DNA from: Cryptomeria japonica
Taxonomy: Eukaryota > Streptophyta > Pinopsida > Cupressales > Cupressaceae
DNA: 64,000 nt
Direction of reading: 5' to 3'
Assembly: GCF_030272615.1 (NCBI RefSeq)
Contig: NC_081406.1
Location: 248,119,218 to 248,183,217, forward strand
Shown here: piece after piece, positions 22,300 to 33,241 of the stretch
Layout: every line of letters starts with the position of its first letter
How positions within the stretch are numbered: the stretch's first letter is position 1
Translations under genes and position numbers: made by a program
Notes under the pieces: model-generated
The model's database searches: none
What the model saw: the letters and a program-made list of their open reading frames with translations, nothing else
Told to the model about the DNA's origin: nothing

Positions 22300-23904
22300 T
22301 TATGCAAAGGATTGGATAAGATGGATGGAAGGGTGAAAAAGAGGTGTTGGATAATGGATGGGATGTTGGAAGAATTGTGTATCGATAGATGGAAATGCTG
22401 GAAAGATCAACATTGGCACACGCCTTGAGGGATGGTGGACATATGGAGGAGAAGTGAATCTCAAATTTTGAGATTTGGATGGAGGAAAGGTTATAGATTT
22501 TGGGGCATAAGAACCCGAAACGGATGAAGGAGGTAATGGAGGAATAGACTCGGAAGGTTTGGATGGAGGAACAACAATTTTGGATGCCAATTTTGATTTT
22601 TCTTTAGACTGTTGCGCTTCAAGTAGCTGCTTAGGGATCCACATGGCTTTTGATTTTTTATGCTTTTGTAGTTCCTTAGAGCGCATTGCTTGTACAAATG
22701 CCTTAGGAACCCATATAAATTTTGAATTTTCTTCTTTCTTTGTGGGCCTTTGTGGCATTTTATATTTTTCTTTTTCTTTTTGGATCATATTTTTCTTTGT
22801 TTTGACATGTCGATTAGATGGGACATGTTGATCTTTGAATACATGTGGATTACTTGACTTAAGACTTTTATGCTTGGCATCCAAATTTCTTGGAGGGAGA
22901 TGCATAGATAGATAGGAATGATATGGAGGTCTTTTAGATGGATGGAAGGTACTCGAAGATGTGTGTCTTTGTTGATCCTGCATAAGGGATGGAGGGATAT
23001 AGGGACCTAGAATGGATGGAAGTGATGATGGGGAAAGCGTGTATTTGGATTTAATTGGAGAAATGTAGGATTTATGAGAGATACCAACATCTTGAGAGTG
23101 AGAAATGTAGCCATTATAATCAAGATTTTCTTTTATAGCAGGGGGTTCTAATATACCTTGTCCATGAATGTCTAACCCTTTTCTTTGATAATGCATGCTT
23201 TGAAAGATCTTTTTAACAAAGGGTTTCTTCTTACTTTGGATGCTAGAGGCAAGTTCATTTTGAGGTGGAGGTTTCTTGCAAGGAATAATAGGATCATGAG
23301 AGGGCTTTATGGGCATGATGGACTCTTGAGGTGAACATGGAGGATTATGACAAGAAGGTGAAGGGATACTTTGATCTTGACATGGAAGAGGACCATTGGA
23401 TAAAGTAGGAAGGGTGTTTGACTCTTCATTTTGAATAGGATTGTTTGAAAAGGTGGAAGAGCCATCATGATCTTGCTTAGGAAGTGGATTAGGAATGGGA
23501 TTTGGAAGGATGGTTTTCTCTTGAGATGGAAGGGGGTCATCTTGGAAGAAATGGAAAGGTATAAGGGGATCATCATGGGATTCTAGTGAAATAGGATCTT
23601 TTTCAATCATTAGATGGGATTGAGGAGTTTTGGTGTCTTGATCTTGATTTATGATAGGACTTATTCTTCCATTTTCCAGATTATCCTCTTGACATGGAGT
23701 CACTTCTAAGGAAGGGGTAGGATTTTTCATAGGTGTAGGGTATTCTTGGAATATCTCCATATTTTGGCATGATGGGGAAGCATTTTGGAAAGGGCCTTCT
23801 GGAGTGGGTACGTTTGGAATTGGAGTGCATGATGGCATAGGATCTAGGATTTTTAAATCATGTGAGAAACTTGTATCAATATTGGCATTAACTTGGATTT
23901 CCAT
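22300..23904 (-). CDS. Pro/Ser/Gln-rich extension of the B gag frame (534 aa, open)
   Basis: Uninterrupted 534-codon stretch and the best-preserved coding sequence in the window. N-terminal half: repeated acidic/Gln-rich and SQD, PLPSQE-like words. Middle: basic segment around KKKPFVKKIFQSMHYQRKG, then SPSSLPSILGPYIPPS. C-terminal third: Lys-rich KEKEKYKMPQRPTKKEE and paired [FI]WVPK / MWIPK words spaced ~24 residues apart, ending in the Pro-rich tail HPIHYPTPLFHPSIHLIQSF. No catalytic motif or membrane segment is seen. It is in the same frame as the gag-like entry to its right, separated only by a TAG at 23971-23973, so the Met at 23904 is probably not a true start. Retained openness in B and an independent single nonsense in A suggest it was coding until recently. 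Likely a Gag-fused accessory domain; function unknown. Confidence 0.55.
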   Translation of the reverse strand: MEIQVNANIDTSFSHDLKILDPMPSCTPIPNVPTPEGPFQNASPSCQNMEIFQEYPTPMKNPTPSLEVTPCQEDNLENGRISPIINQDQDTKTPQSHLMIEKDPISLESHDDPLIPFHFFQDDPLPSQEKTILPNPIPNPLPKQDHDGSSTFSNNPIQNEESNTLPTLSNGPLPCQDQSIPSPSCHNPPCSPQESIMPIKPSHDPIIPCKKPPPQNELASSIQSKKKPFVKKIFQSMHYQRKGLDIHGQGILEPPAIKENLDYNGYISHSQDVGISHKSYISPIKSKYTLSPSSLPSILGPYIPPSLMQDQQRHTSSSTFHPSKRPPYHSYLSMHLPPRNLDAKHKSLKSSNPHVFKDQHVPSNRHVKTKKNMIQKEKEKYKMPQRPTKKEENSKFIWVPKAFVQAMRSKELQKHKKSKAMWIPKQLLEAQQSKEKSKLASKIVVPPSKPSESIPPLPPSSVSGSYAPKSITFPPSKSQNLRFTSPPYVHHPSRRVPMLIFPAFPSIDTQFFQHPIHYPTPLFHPSIHLIQSFA

Positions 23905-23970
23905 AGGAGATAACCCTTGAAGGTCAACATGAGAAGTTTCATTGTTTGAAGGAGATGGTATGGATTGTTG

Positions 23971-24651
23971 CTAAGAAGTTTTAGGCGATGAAGGCATCAT
24001 GGAAGGGATGGAGGCTACATATGGAGCCTTGCTAGACATAGGTTCATGATTTTGATTATGCTTAGAAGTAGTTCCTTCTTTTTCTTTAGGTGAGTCATTA
24101 GGATATTCAATTTCAATGACACCATTATCAATGAGATCTTGAATCTTATGTTTTAATTCTATGCAATGCAAAGTCTTATGTTCATTTTGTCTATGATATG
24201 CACAGTACTTACTCATAAATTCCCATCCCGATGTGGTCTTTTTAGGAAATATGATAAGATTGTTCTTAATAAGCTCTTCCAAAGCGGACTCAATAGATTG
24301 CCCCAAAGGTGTAAACTGTCTATCTAGGGAATAGATGTCTTTTTGTCTTGGTGATGGTGTCTTGTGATCTTGTATGAGATTTGGTCTTTGATTGTCAATT
24401 ATTTTCTGGTATCTAATCGTCAAATCACCTAATTGTTTTAGCATTCCTTGAAGTTTCACACTGTTGATATCAAACATTTGTTTTTCAAAAGGAGTCATTG
24501 ATTCATTTTCTTGGATTTTCAGGTCATGCATTTCTTTCTTGATATCTTGAAGCATTTGAGAAAAGGTAGCCATGGGAATTGGAGCTAAGGCATCCATGGG
24601 ATTCTTACTTTTGTCAAAAAAATTAGAAGAGCTTTTGGCTTGAACAGGCAT
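23971..24651 (-). pseudogene. gag: Gag-like N-terminal part of the element B frame
   Basis: 226 codons ending in TAG where A has CAA. Contains the same Cys/His segment YCAYHRQNEHKTLHCIELKH as A. Residues up to about HKTPSPRQKD are a distinct version from A (for example MTPFEKQMFDINSVKLQ against MTPFEKQMYDIKCEKLQ), while the remainder is nearly identical. Read through the TAG, the frame continues in phase to 22300 (2352 bases in all). The 8 bp missing from A accounts exactly for the length difference between the two copies. Confidence 0.7.
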
Positions 24652-26891
24652 TTTTAACCGACAGGACCGAGAGCGAGATGTGGTGCAGAAGTCAAGATCA
24701 AATTGTAGCTAGTAGTTCGTTTAACGTAGTGATTAAGAGAAGTAACTTAAGATCGGTTCTGGTTTCAGGAATGATCTATCATGTGTAAGACATTATCTAA
24801 GTTGACTTAGGTTTGATAAAATGTTCGTTTGAACTAGCTTAAAGATGATCGACAAAATCGTGCAACGCAACGGCAGAGGTACACTATCAAGGTTGTTTAT
24901 GCTCAAGAGGATGGTAACCAATTTTAGGCTTGCTGTAGACTGATCTAGGAAACTTTGACTATTTTGACTAACAAGATCAGGAATTCATATGACAGAGGAT
25001 TGGACAGAGACGAGATTCTGACAGACAGAGTTTCAATGACTGACGACTACTAGTTTTTGATAAGGATTGATGTTTCAATGACTAACAGAGACCAGTTTGG
25101 ACATAGACAGAGTTTATCATTGACTTTGTTTGTTGTTTTTTCCAGTTTTGGTATTCCAGTTTTTGTTTTTTTTTTTGTTTTTTTTTGGTTTCTTTTAGGG
25201 ATGAAAACATAGAAAACACGCAAGATATATAACAATTCAATCACAGCACGCTAACCCTGTGGAAGTTGGCTTAGAGAAGAAAACCTTTGCTTGCTGACTT
25301 AGGTACACACCCAATAGCTAATCAGAATACGGCCGCTAAGTCTCACACAATGCATTCTCAATGCCATATTAGCCGACTCCAAACGCTAATGGGGGCACGA
25401 TATGGCAAGTGTCTTGGGAGAGTTACTATCTCTCTTGCACAAAGATTATCAACTTTTTGGAGGTGAATCAGGTAGTTTCTATCTTATTGTTCTTACTCAG
25501 GAATTCCGTTTGAAATTACCCCTTAAAGTCACGCAAGCATGATTGAGGCCTATAGCCCAACAAGGTACCGAAACAAGATGTAGTCACGTAAACGTGATTG
25601 AGACCGCGAGGCCCTACAAAATGCTCGATATGAGAGATCTCAAAGAGAAAACTCAAATAATCCCATCCTCTGAGACTTTAATCACCAGAGGCCTATTTAT
25701 TATAGTGAGTTGGAATGCTCAGGTCCAGCTGTACTCACTTGGGTCGTTCTCACAGGGTGATTACTTTTTCCCACTGTGACAGGCCCGCTAAAGGTACACA
25801 AATCTCAAAACTTAGAAAAAAAACTTCGAGGGTCTAGATTTTTGATTGTCTATAAAAGACAAGAGCATACTCTCCTACCTCTTAGATTTTTCTTAAAATA
25901 CGAAAGACAGATTTGTTCTTTAACCAGATAGCAATTTAAGTGCCTAAGAAAATACTAAATGAATACACAATGTTTAGCCGATTCTCCTTAGGCAACCTGC
26001 AAAACCAATATGTCAGTAGTCATTTTCTTCTTGATTCTTTGGCATGCATATGTTTGATTGATAGATTCTTTGACAAGCGTCCTGAAAACATTAAAATCTC
26101 AAAATTAGTTTCCAAGATAACATAAAAAAAAATCATCAAAAGAAAATTCTATCATGTAAACTTTAAATTAAACTAATCTAACAAGAATTTCCATTTTATT
26201 ACTATCCTAGTTATGACAATTTTTGATAGTACTACACTCTGTCATTTATAACTTTTGAACAAAAGCTAATTTGGACAATCGCTTCAGTGTAAATGTGGAA
26301 AAATTGGTTTTACAAAACATATTAAAATTTGGGTTAGATCCAACGGTTCAATAAAACGTTATGCCCTCCGAACCGAGACCATTTTTGATTGTCACAGAAG
26401 AATAGGTAAAATGACAGTCTTGCACTCTGTCAATCATAACTTTCAAAAAAAAAATATATTGTCAAATCCATTCGGTGAACCTGTATAAAACTTTATTTTC
26501 AACCACATATCATAAATTGGTTGAGATCCAACGGTTCAATAAAATATTATACTCTTCCAACCGAGACCATTTTTGACTGTCATAGAAGAATGAGTAGAAT
26601 GATAGTCCTGCACTTTGTCAATAATAACTTTCAAATCCAAAATATTTAGTAAAATCTCTTCTATGATCTTGTAGAAAACTTAATTTTACAAAACATATCA
26701 CAAATTAGTTAAGATCCAACGGTTCAAAAAAAATTTATACTCTCCAAACCGAGACCATTGTTTACTGTCATAGAAGAACAATAAAAAAGAAAGATTTTTA
26801 TTTGCAAATTTAACACATGTTTATTAGTTATAAAAATCAAACATTAAATTTGTTCAAGAAACATTATAAATCTTGTAATTGTGGGTTTGAG
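24652..26891 (-). other. Leader region of element B, no gene
   Basis: Mirror of 9039-11275, including the ~189 bp tandem repeat (about 26235-26780) and the single TTTCAGGAATGATCTATC motif at about 24765-24785. The antisense frame open in A (10152-10529) is interrupted here. Confidence 0.6.
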
Positions 26892-26908
26892 CCCCATGGT
26901 GGGTGCCA
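26892..26908 (-). promoter_or_regulatory. Primer-binding site of B
   Basis: Minus strand TGGCACCCACCATGGGG, two substitutions from the A site, a few bases after the LTR end. Confidence 0.7.
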
Positions 26909-26912
26909 GAAA

Positions 26913-28051
26913 TGTGTGTGTGAAAAGTGGTATGAGAATCTGTATCTGCAAGACACAACACTTCAATTAAGTCATTACATGCATGGTTGATCAGATATAA
27001 TCAATGAATAAATAAACCATAACAAATCGACCCATTGCCTTCTAAAAGATGCAAGTATAAGATTGATCTCAGACTATAAGCAATACCAATGACTAGACAG
27101 CATCAAGATGAAGGATTTTATCTATATGAACATGATGAATGCTAGATGGATGCAATATTAATCTAACAATATTTTTGCAATATTAAACTAAATGATTTAA
27201 TTAATATGAAATAATTAATATGCAATATATCAATGAAATCCTAGATCAAAAACAATATAATAACAATATATTCTCCAACCTCCTTTTGAATGAGAGATGA
27301 GCCTGAATTTATAGAAAATTCAGAAAGAAACCAATGGTTGAGATCAAATGATGATGAGCGGTCAAGATTTTCCAAGAGGAAGCACAATCCAGGTGAATTG
27401 ATGTGATTGGATGCTTTTCTCAGTTTTAAAGGAAATTGAACTAAAATTAAGATTAAATCAAGAAAAAACTGATTTATTCTCTATTTCATTCAATTTTAAT
27501 ATTTAATTGTTTTAATTCTTTTCTTTGAGATTATCTATCAATTTTTAATTTGTTTTTTTCAAGATAATCTCCAATTGATTTCTTTTCTCAAATTTTAATT
27601 CTTTTTTGTCAATTAATTCCTTTTTTGATTTATTTCCATTTTTGAAGATTTGTGCTCAATTGATTTATTTAATTGAATTAATTCCTCTTTCTTGATTTGT
27701 TTCCTTTTTTGAAGATTTATGGCAAATTGATTTATTTAATTGAATTAATTCTTCTTTCTTGATTTGTTTCCTTTTTTGAAGATTTATGGAAAATTGCTTT
27801 ATTTAATTAAATATGCTAAGATATTTAATTAAAATAAATAAGATAATTGTTTAAAATGATTTACTTGGAATGATTAATTAATTAAATAAATATTTAATTA
27901 ATATTGAGTGATTGATTTGCCATGTGACATTTGATGATTTTAGGAATTAATTGTGTGCTCAAGATTGATTTAATTGCCTTTGGTTAGGACCTTGGTGACG
28001 TTGTCGAGATTAGGGGCCTATGGTTTAGATGACCATTTTTAGGGTATTACA
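26913..28051 (-). mobile_element. 5' LTR of element B (intact, 1139 bp)
   Basis: Minus strand TGTAATACCCTAAAAATGGT ... ACACACA, the only full-length LTR of the A/B family here. U3 is built of TTTAATTAAATA-type AT palindromes and two ~60 bp CAATTTGCCATAAATC repeats. It abuts GA-rich flank at 28052. Confidence 0.9.
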
Positions 28052-28290
28052 GGGAGGGGGAAGGGAGAGAGAGATAGATGGAAAGATTATGGGAGAGGGA
28101 TAGAGAGAGAGAGAGAAGGAGAGAAGTAGAGGGAGAGGGAGAGAGAGATTAGGGGAGAGAGAGAGAGAAATTAGGGGAGAGGGGGGGAGAGAGAGATTAA
28201 GACATCATAGGATATCATGAACCCTTATGACATTAAGACATCATGAACCCTTATGAGATTAGGGGAGAGAGAGAGAGATTAAAACATCAT
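28052..28290. repeat. GA-rich tract right of the A/B block, interspersed with first satellite words
   Basis: Continuation of the tract interrupted at 8067. Its first ~91 bp (28052-28143) duplicates 7975-8067 in direct orientation. From about 28200 the GA text alternates with ATCATGAACCCTTATGA words leading into the satellite. Confidence 0.85.
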
Positions 28291-29799
28291 GAACCCTTAT
28301 GACCTCTTAGGAAACCATATGACCCCTAATGACACCATATTGGGTCGCGTTGGGTCATATTGTGTCCTAAGGGGTCATTTTGTGTCCTACGGGGTCCTAT
28401 GGTGTCCCAAGATACTATATGACCCCTATGGTGTCCCAAGATACTATATGACCCCTATGGACACCATATGACCCATAACGACACCATAGGACCCCTTAAG
28501 ACACAATATGACCCAAAGAGACCCAATATGGTGTCATTAGGGGTCATATGGTGTCCTAAGAGGTCATAAGGGTTCATGGGACACCATATGACCCCTAACG
28601 ACATGATTTGGTGTCTTAAGGGGTCCTATGTTGTCCATAGGGGTCATATGGTGTCTTGGGATACCATACAACCCGTTATGACACCGTTATGGACACCATA
28701 TGACCCCTAACAACACCATAGGACCCCTTAAGACACCAAATCATGTCGTTAGGGGTCATATGGTGTCCTAAGGGGTCGTAGGCCACAATATGACCCCTTA
28801 GGACATAATATGACCCAAAGTGATCCAATATGGTGTCATTAGGGGTCATATGGTGTCCTAAGAGGTCATAAGGGTTCATGGGACACCATATGACCCCTTA
28901 GAACACCATATGACCCCTAACGACATGATTTGGTGTCTTAAGGGGTCCTATGTTGTCCATAGGGGTAATATAGTGTCTTGGGACACCATACGACCCGTTA
29001 TGACACCATTATGGACACCATATAACCCCTAACGACACCATAGGACCTCTTAAGACACCAAATCATGTCATTAGGGGTCATATGGTGTCCTAAGGGGTCG
29101 TAGGCCACAATATGACCCCTTAAGACATAATATGACCCAAAGCGACCCAATATGGTGTCATTAAGGGTCATATGGTGTCCTAAGAGGTCATAAGGGTTCA
29201 TGGGACACCATATGACCCCTTAGGACACCATATGACCCCTAACAACATGATTTGGTGTCTTAAGGGGTCCTATGTTGTCCATAGGGGTCATATGGTGTGT
29301 TGGGACACCATACGACCCGTTATGACACCGTTATGGACACCATATGACCCCTAACAACACCATAGGACCCCTTAAGACACCAAATCATGTCGTTAGGGGT
29401 CATATGGTGTCCTAAGGGGTCGTAGGCCACAATAGGACCCCTTAGGACACAATATGACCCAAAGCGACCCAATATGGTGTCATTAGGGGTCATATGGTGT
29501 CCTAAGAGGTTATAAGGGTTCATGGGACACCATATGACCCCTAACAACATGATTTGGTGTCTTAAGGGGTCCTATATTTTCCATAGGGGTCATATGGTGT
29601 CTTGAGACACCATACGACCTATTATGACATCGTTATGGACACCATATGACCCCTAACGACACCATAGGACCCCTTAAGACACCAAATCATGTCATTAGGG
29701 GTCATATGGTGTCCTAAGGGGTCGTAGGCCACAATATGACCCCTTAGGACATAATATGACCCAAAGCGACCCAATATGGTGTCATTAGGGGTCATATGG
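28291..29799. repeat. Higher-order satellite, ~302-322 bp period
   Basis: Built from ~22 bp words that occur in both orientations, CCATATGACCCCTTAGGACA and its complement. The landmark GGGTTCATGG recurs at 28570, 28872, 29194 and 29516 (spacings 302, 322, 322); the shorter unit lacks one 22 bp word. Minus-strand open frames of 67-100 codons recur with this period and are by-products of the array. Related words fill 63310-64000. Confidence 0.9.
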
Positions 29800-29901
29800 T
29801 CTCTCTCTCTCTCTCCCCTCCTCTCTCTCTCTCCTCCTCCTCTCTCTCTCTCTCTCTCTCCCCCTCCCTCTCCTCCTCTCTCTCTCTCTCTCTCTCTCTC
29901 T
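29800..29901. repeat. CT-rich tract (inverted GA tract)
   Basis: CTCTCT with CCCTCC interruptions, the inverted counterpart of the GA tract at 7416, next to the inverted subterminal block. Confidence 0.9.
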
Positions 29902-30062
29902 AAAATATGACTAATAAAATCCAAGATCTAATTTAATCGAATTTCGGATTTCTGCCATGTGGCAGTTTACTAAATAAATGGTGGCAATGGGAAAAGTCTT
30001 GGGGACCACAAATTTTTGTACTAAAATCGGATATCCGATAAAATCTGATATCCGATTTTAGT
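29902..30062 (-). repeat. Subterminal block, right (inverted) copy
   Basis: Reverse complement matches 7271-7415 with moderate divergence: AAAATATGACTAATAAAATC, ATGGTGGCAATGGGAAAAG, then ATCGGATATCCGATAAAATC at 30026. It is closer still to the block in the second transposon copy (62440-62616), and that similarity extends past its outer edge (GGCCATT..GATTCCAATGG). Confidence 0.8.
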
Positions 30063-30145
30063 ATAAAAAACCAGGAAAAAAATGGTTTGTGGGCCATTTT
30101 GTAGATTCCAATGGCCCACAGTCTGCATATTCTATTTTTTGTCGA

Positions 30146-30860
30146 GGATCATGGGTTTTCAGATAGCTAGAGACAATTTTGTGCTCGTCAACATTTGACA
30201 ATTTTCAACACTTAGGGCACTCAAGGGATGACAACGGTAGGGTATGACCCCGAGCGTCAGATCGAGTGGGGGGGCAAAATACGAGAATGTGTAGGGTAAT
30301 AATGCCTAACTAGATATGTCGAAGCTGACGGTTCATCATCGTCGTGAGCAGAACGATAAATCAACCATGTGACAACATTCGATTGAGTGAGACTGATGAT
30401 TTTTTTGCCAACTGAAAAATTGCTGCCCAAATAAAACCATAGGGAAACTTGAAAAACTGAGATAGTATTTTATAGGGACCCCTCTCGTGGCCCCGTAGGT
30501 TCAAACAGATCATTCGGCGGTGCCATGGATTTTGAGTTAGGGCTCATCAAAGTTTGACAATTTTGAGCACTTAGGGTGCTCAAGGGACGACGCTGGTAGG
30601 GTATGACCCTGAGCATCGGATCGAGTGGGGGGTTGGAAATAGGAACATGTGTAGGGTAATAATGCCTAACTAGACATGTCAGAGCTGATGGTTCATCATC
30701 GCGATGAGCAAAACGAGAAATTAGCCACGCGACAACATTTGATTAAGTGAGACTGACAATTTTTTCGCCAACAGAAAAATTGCTGCCCTAATAAAACCCC
30801 AAGCATTCGACCGAGGTGGGGGGAAAAATAGGACCATGCATAGGGTAATAATGAATTGGA
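30146..30860. repeat. ~359 bp tandem duplication in the right arm
   Basis: Landmark ACAATTTTSARCACTTAGGG at 30198 and 30557, followed in both by TATGACCCYGAGC and TAGGGTAATAATGCCTAACT. A third partial copy begins near 30796. No coding potential seen. Confidence 0.8.
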
Positions 30861-31065
30861 TCAGCTATTGTTCATTAAATGAATTGTACTATTCATGAAT
30901 TGTATTGTTCATTGAATGAATTGTATTGTATTGTTGATTAAATGAATTGTATTGTTCATAAAATGAATTATATTGTATTGTTCATTAAATGAATTATATT
31001 GTTCATTATAAAAACAACACTTACAATGAAATGAAATGAATTGTATTGGTCATTAAATAGCCATT
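30861..31065. repeat. AT-rich short tandem repeat
   Basis: Irregular ~20-35 bp iterations of ATTGTTCATTAAATGAATTG. Confidence 0.8.
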
Positions 31066-31328
31066 ACTAACCATTGTTAATTATTGAAATGAAGATTAAA
31101 TCTATTTTCATGATAACACCATGCACAGATGAGCAACAATTTATATGATCGAATATCAACTTCTGTATATATAAAAATGTCAAATGATTACAAATGTATG
31201 TCCATACACAAATATGGCATAAACGCCAACTGAAACAAAATGTATGTCTAAATACATGAATGTATGTCCATATGCAAAATATACATGCCAACTAGACATG
31301 TAAGCATCCCAAAACTATGTATAACATC

Positions 31329-33241
31329 CTAAGCTGTTGATGGATCATCAAAATCGATCCTCTTCGCCGCACTGCTCGGCTCTGAAGGATCCTGCACAAG
31401 AAAAACAAACCACAATTAATATTAGTTATATTATATAATTCACATTTTAAAAGTTAACATAAAAATGAACTATATAATTGAACTATTCATGTTTACCTCA
31501 TCTCCACATTTTCTCTTCAGCTTTGCAGGACTCTTGATGTATGTCTTCAGTAGAGGAGGTATGTTTTGAATATTTTGATTTACAACCTACATATGTTCAA
31601 AAACATGACATTGATACAAGTTAGCATATAATTGTCACTGATAATAACAAATTATATCTACCTATTAAAAAATTAAATAAACACACATCTACTCGAGGCA
31701 TCTCTTCTTCTTCTTCAGGTATATTGGGTGTAGTCATCAAGGATGTGAAGCCAATAATTTTTTGTATATATACACAACAAGTATATGAAACTATCAATCT
31801 ATGTCTAGACATGTATAATAACTATAAGTTATTTAAACTATTCATTCAATCGTATTTGCATTCAATTACCTTTCCCTTGTCTCCAACTGCACTAGTAGAT
31901 CCTAAATCACACTATCCCGTACTCGTGCTGCTTGTGTCCCACAAGAGTAAAATAAGATATACATGCAAGTTACTACATAATCTAATTAATACAAATATAA
32001 ATGATGAGCATGTATGTACAATAAAATACAAATGACTAGGTGCAATAATATATGTACCATCAAGCTATCAAGGCCAAATGAAATGGCTGACAAGGTACCC
32101 TCCTAAATCTATCTCAACTCATCCTCGGTCATCAACTGTTAAATAGACCATGAAAATAAAAATCTATCTAATTTATAAATATTTAATTAAAATATAATAT
32201 GAACTGTGAAAATACAAATCTTAACACTACATCATCAATGTATGATGACGGTGCCTCCTCGCCTCTAGCATGTGAGGACTCCCCAGGGTATCCTCCAGTT
32301 TGTGTAATAACATCTGGTGCATGATGTATCTCATGCACCTCATAATCTACACTGTCCACAGGAGGACCAATGGGCTCTCCAACTGGACCCAAGAATACAT
32401 GCCCACACATGACACAACTATGGGGCATGCATATGTGTGGAGCCAAGGATGACGTGTCAACGACACCAGATGCACTGCTACCATCAAGAGTAGGCTGAGC
32501 TACTGACGCAACCTGAGAAACCAAAAGGCTACTCAAAGAGTGAATAGCCGATATGGTCCATGAAGCCGCCTCACAAATGATATCAGGATGTTGCACTGTA
32601 GGTGGGGGATCAACAGGAGGAGGGGGGACATATGGGCCCTGGACTACTCTCACTGCCCCAGGTCTATTTTGGGGCATACCTAAACCTACACCCTGGAAAG
32701 GTTGGATGTCAAAGTAGTTCACATGTTTGTTTAAAACAAACTCAGCATACAATTTTTTTATGAAATAGAAGGGGATATCAAGATTGTTGTTGGGTGGTTT
32801 GTCGAAAACCATCCACCAACGATCCCCAAAGTTTTTCATAATCCCATCATTTGTGCACCATTTAATAGAAAGTTTTATTTTGGTGGGATCTACGGGTTGA
32901 CCAGTACGGGGATTGACAAACAATGAGGTGATTTCGGCTTTGGATATCTCAAGATCCTTTATATCCTTATAAGACAAGCCATCTGTATATTTTTCCCTCA
33001 TAGAATCTCGCCACAAAAGGGTGGCATTGTGCTCCTCAGTCATGGTTTCCATACTTTTTATGATCAACGTGAGAGGATCAAACATTGGGTTTAGACGAGG
33101 GATCCTATGATATACTTCTGCAATCCCCCTTAATTCATTCAAATTTTGTGCAATCAAATCCTGAATTGAGGGGGGGTTTGGCAAATGAGGGTTTGGTTGT
33201 TGTAGTTGTGGTTGGTCAGGGTTTTCATTGTTATCCCCCAT
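31329..33241 (-). CDS. Unidentified, apparently spliced gene of the DNA transposon
   Basis: First exon about 33241-32227. I prefer the ATG at 33241 (MGDNNENPDQPQ) over one 14 codons upstream. It encodes a Pro/Gln/Asn-rich start, a folded-looking middle (IKLSIKWCTNDGIMKNFGDR, WWMVFDKPPNNN) and a Pro-rich linker. Two downstream exons fit splice rules exactly and in phase 0: 31586-31497 (AG before, GTAAAC after, 30 codons ending KLKRKCGDE) and 31391-31329 (CAG before, 21 codons DPSEPSS...DDPSTA, stop TAG). Candidate exons near 32136-32055, 31938-31872 and before 31687 have usable donors, but the first two contain stops. It lies between the right terminal repeat and the satellite, so probably encodes a transposon protein, perhaps DNA-binding. 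I recognise no family and see no transposase triad. Probably decayed. Confidence 0.45.

Larger units (their letters stand above)
17829..28051 (-). mobile_element. Non-autonomous LTR retrotransposon B
   Basis: Minus-strand relative of A with an intact 1139 bp 5' LTR at the right, primer-binding site, leader, gag/extension frame, non-coding region, polypurine tract and truncated 3' LTR. Its LTRs share a U3 arrangement that differs from A's (order and bases of the two CAATTTGCCATAAATC repeats), so B descends from a different source copy rather than being a simple mirror image of A. Confidence 0.85.

Noticed and set aside
28291-29799. CRISPR-like regular repeats
   Set aside because: Units are contiguous, occur in both orientations and lack unique spacers; eukaryotic context.
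28676-29924. Series of minus-strand frames repeating every 322 bp
   Set aside because: Read-through of the satellite. The peptides are translations of the 22 bp words.
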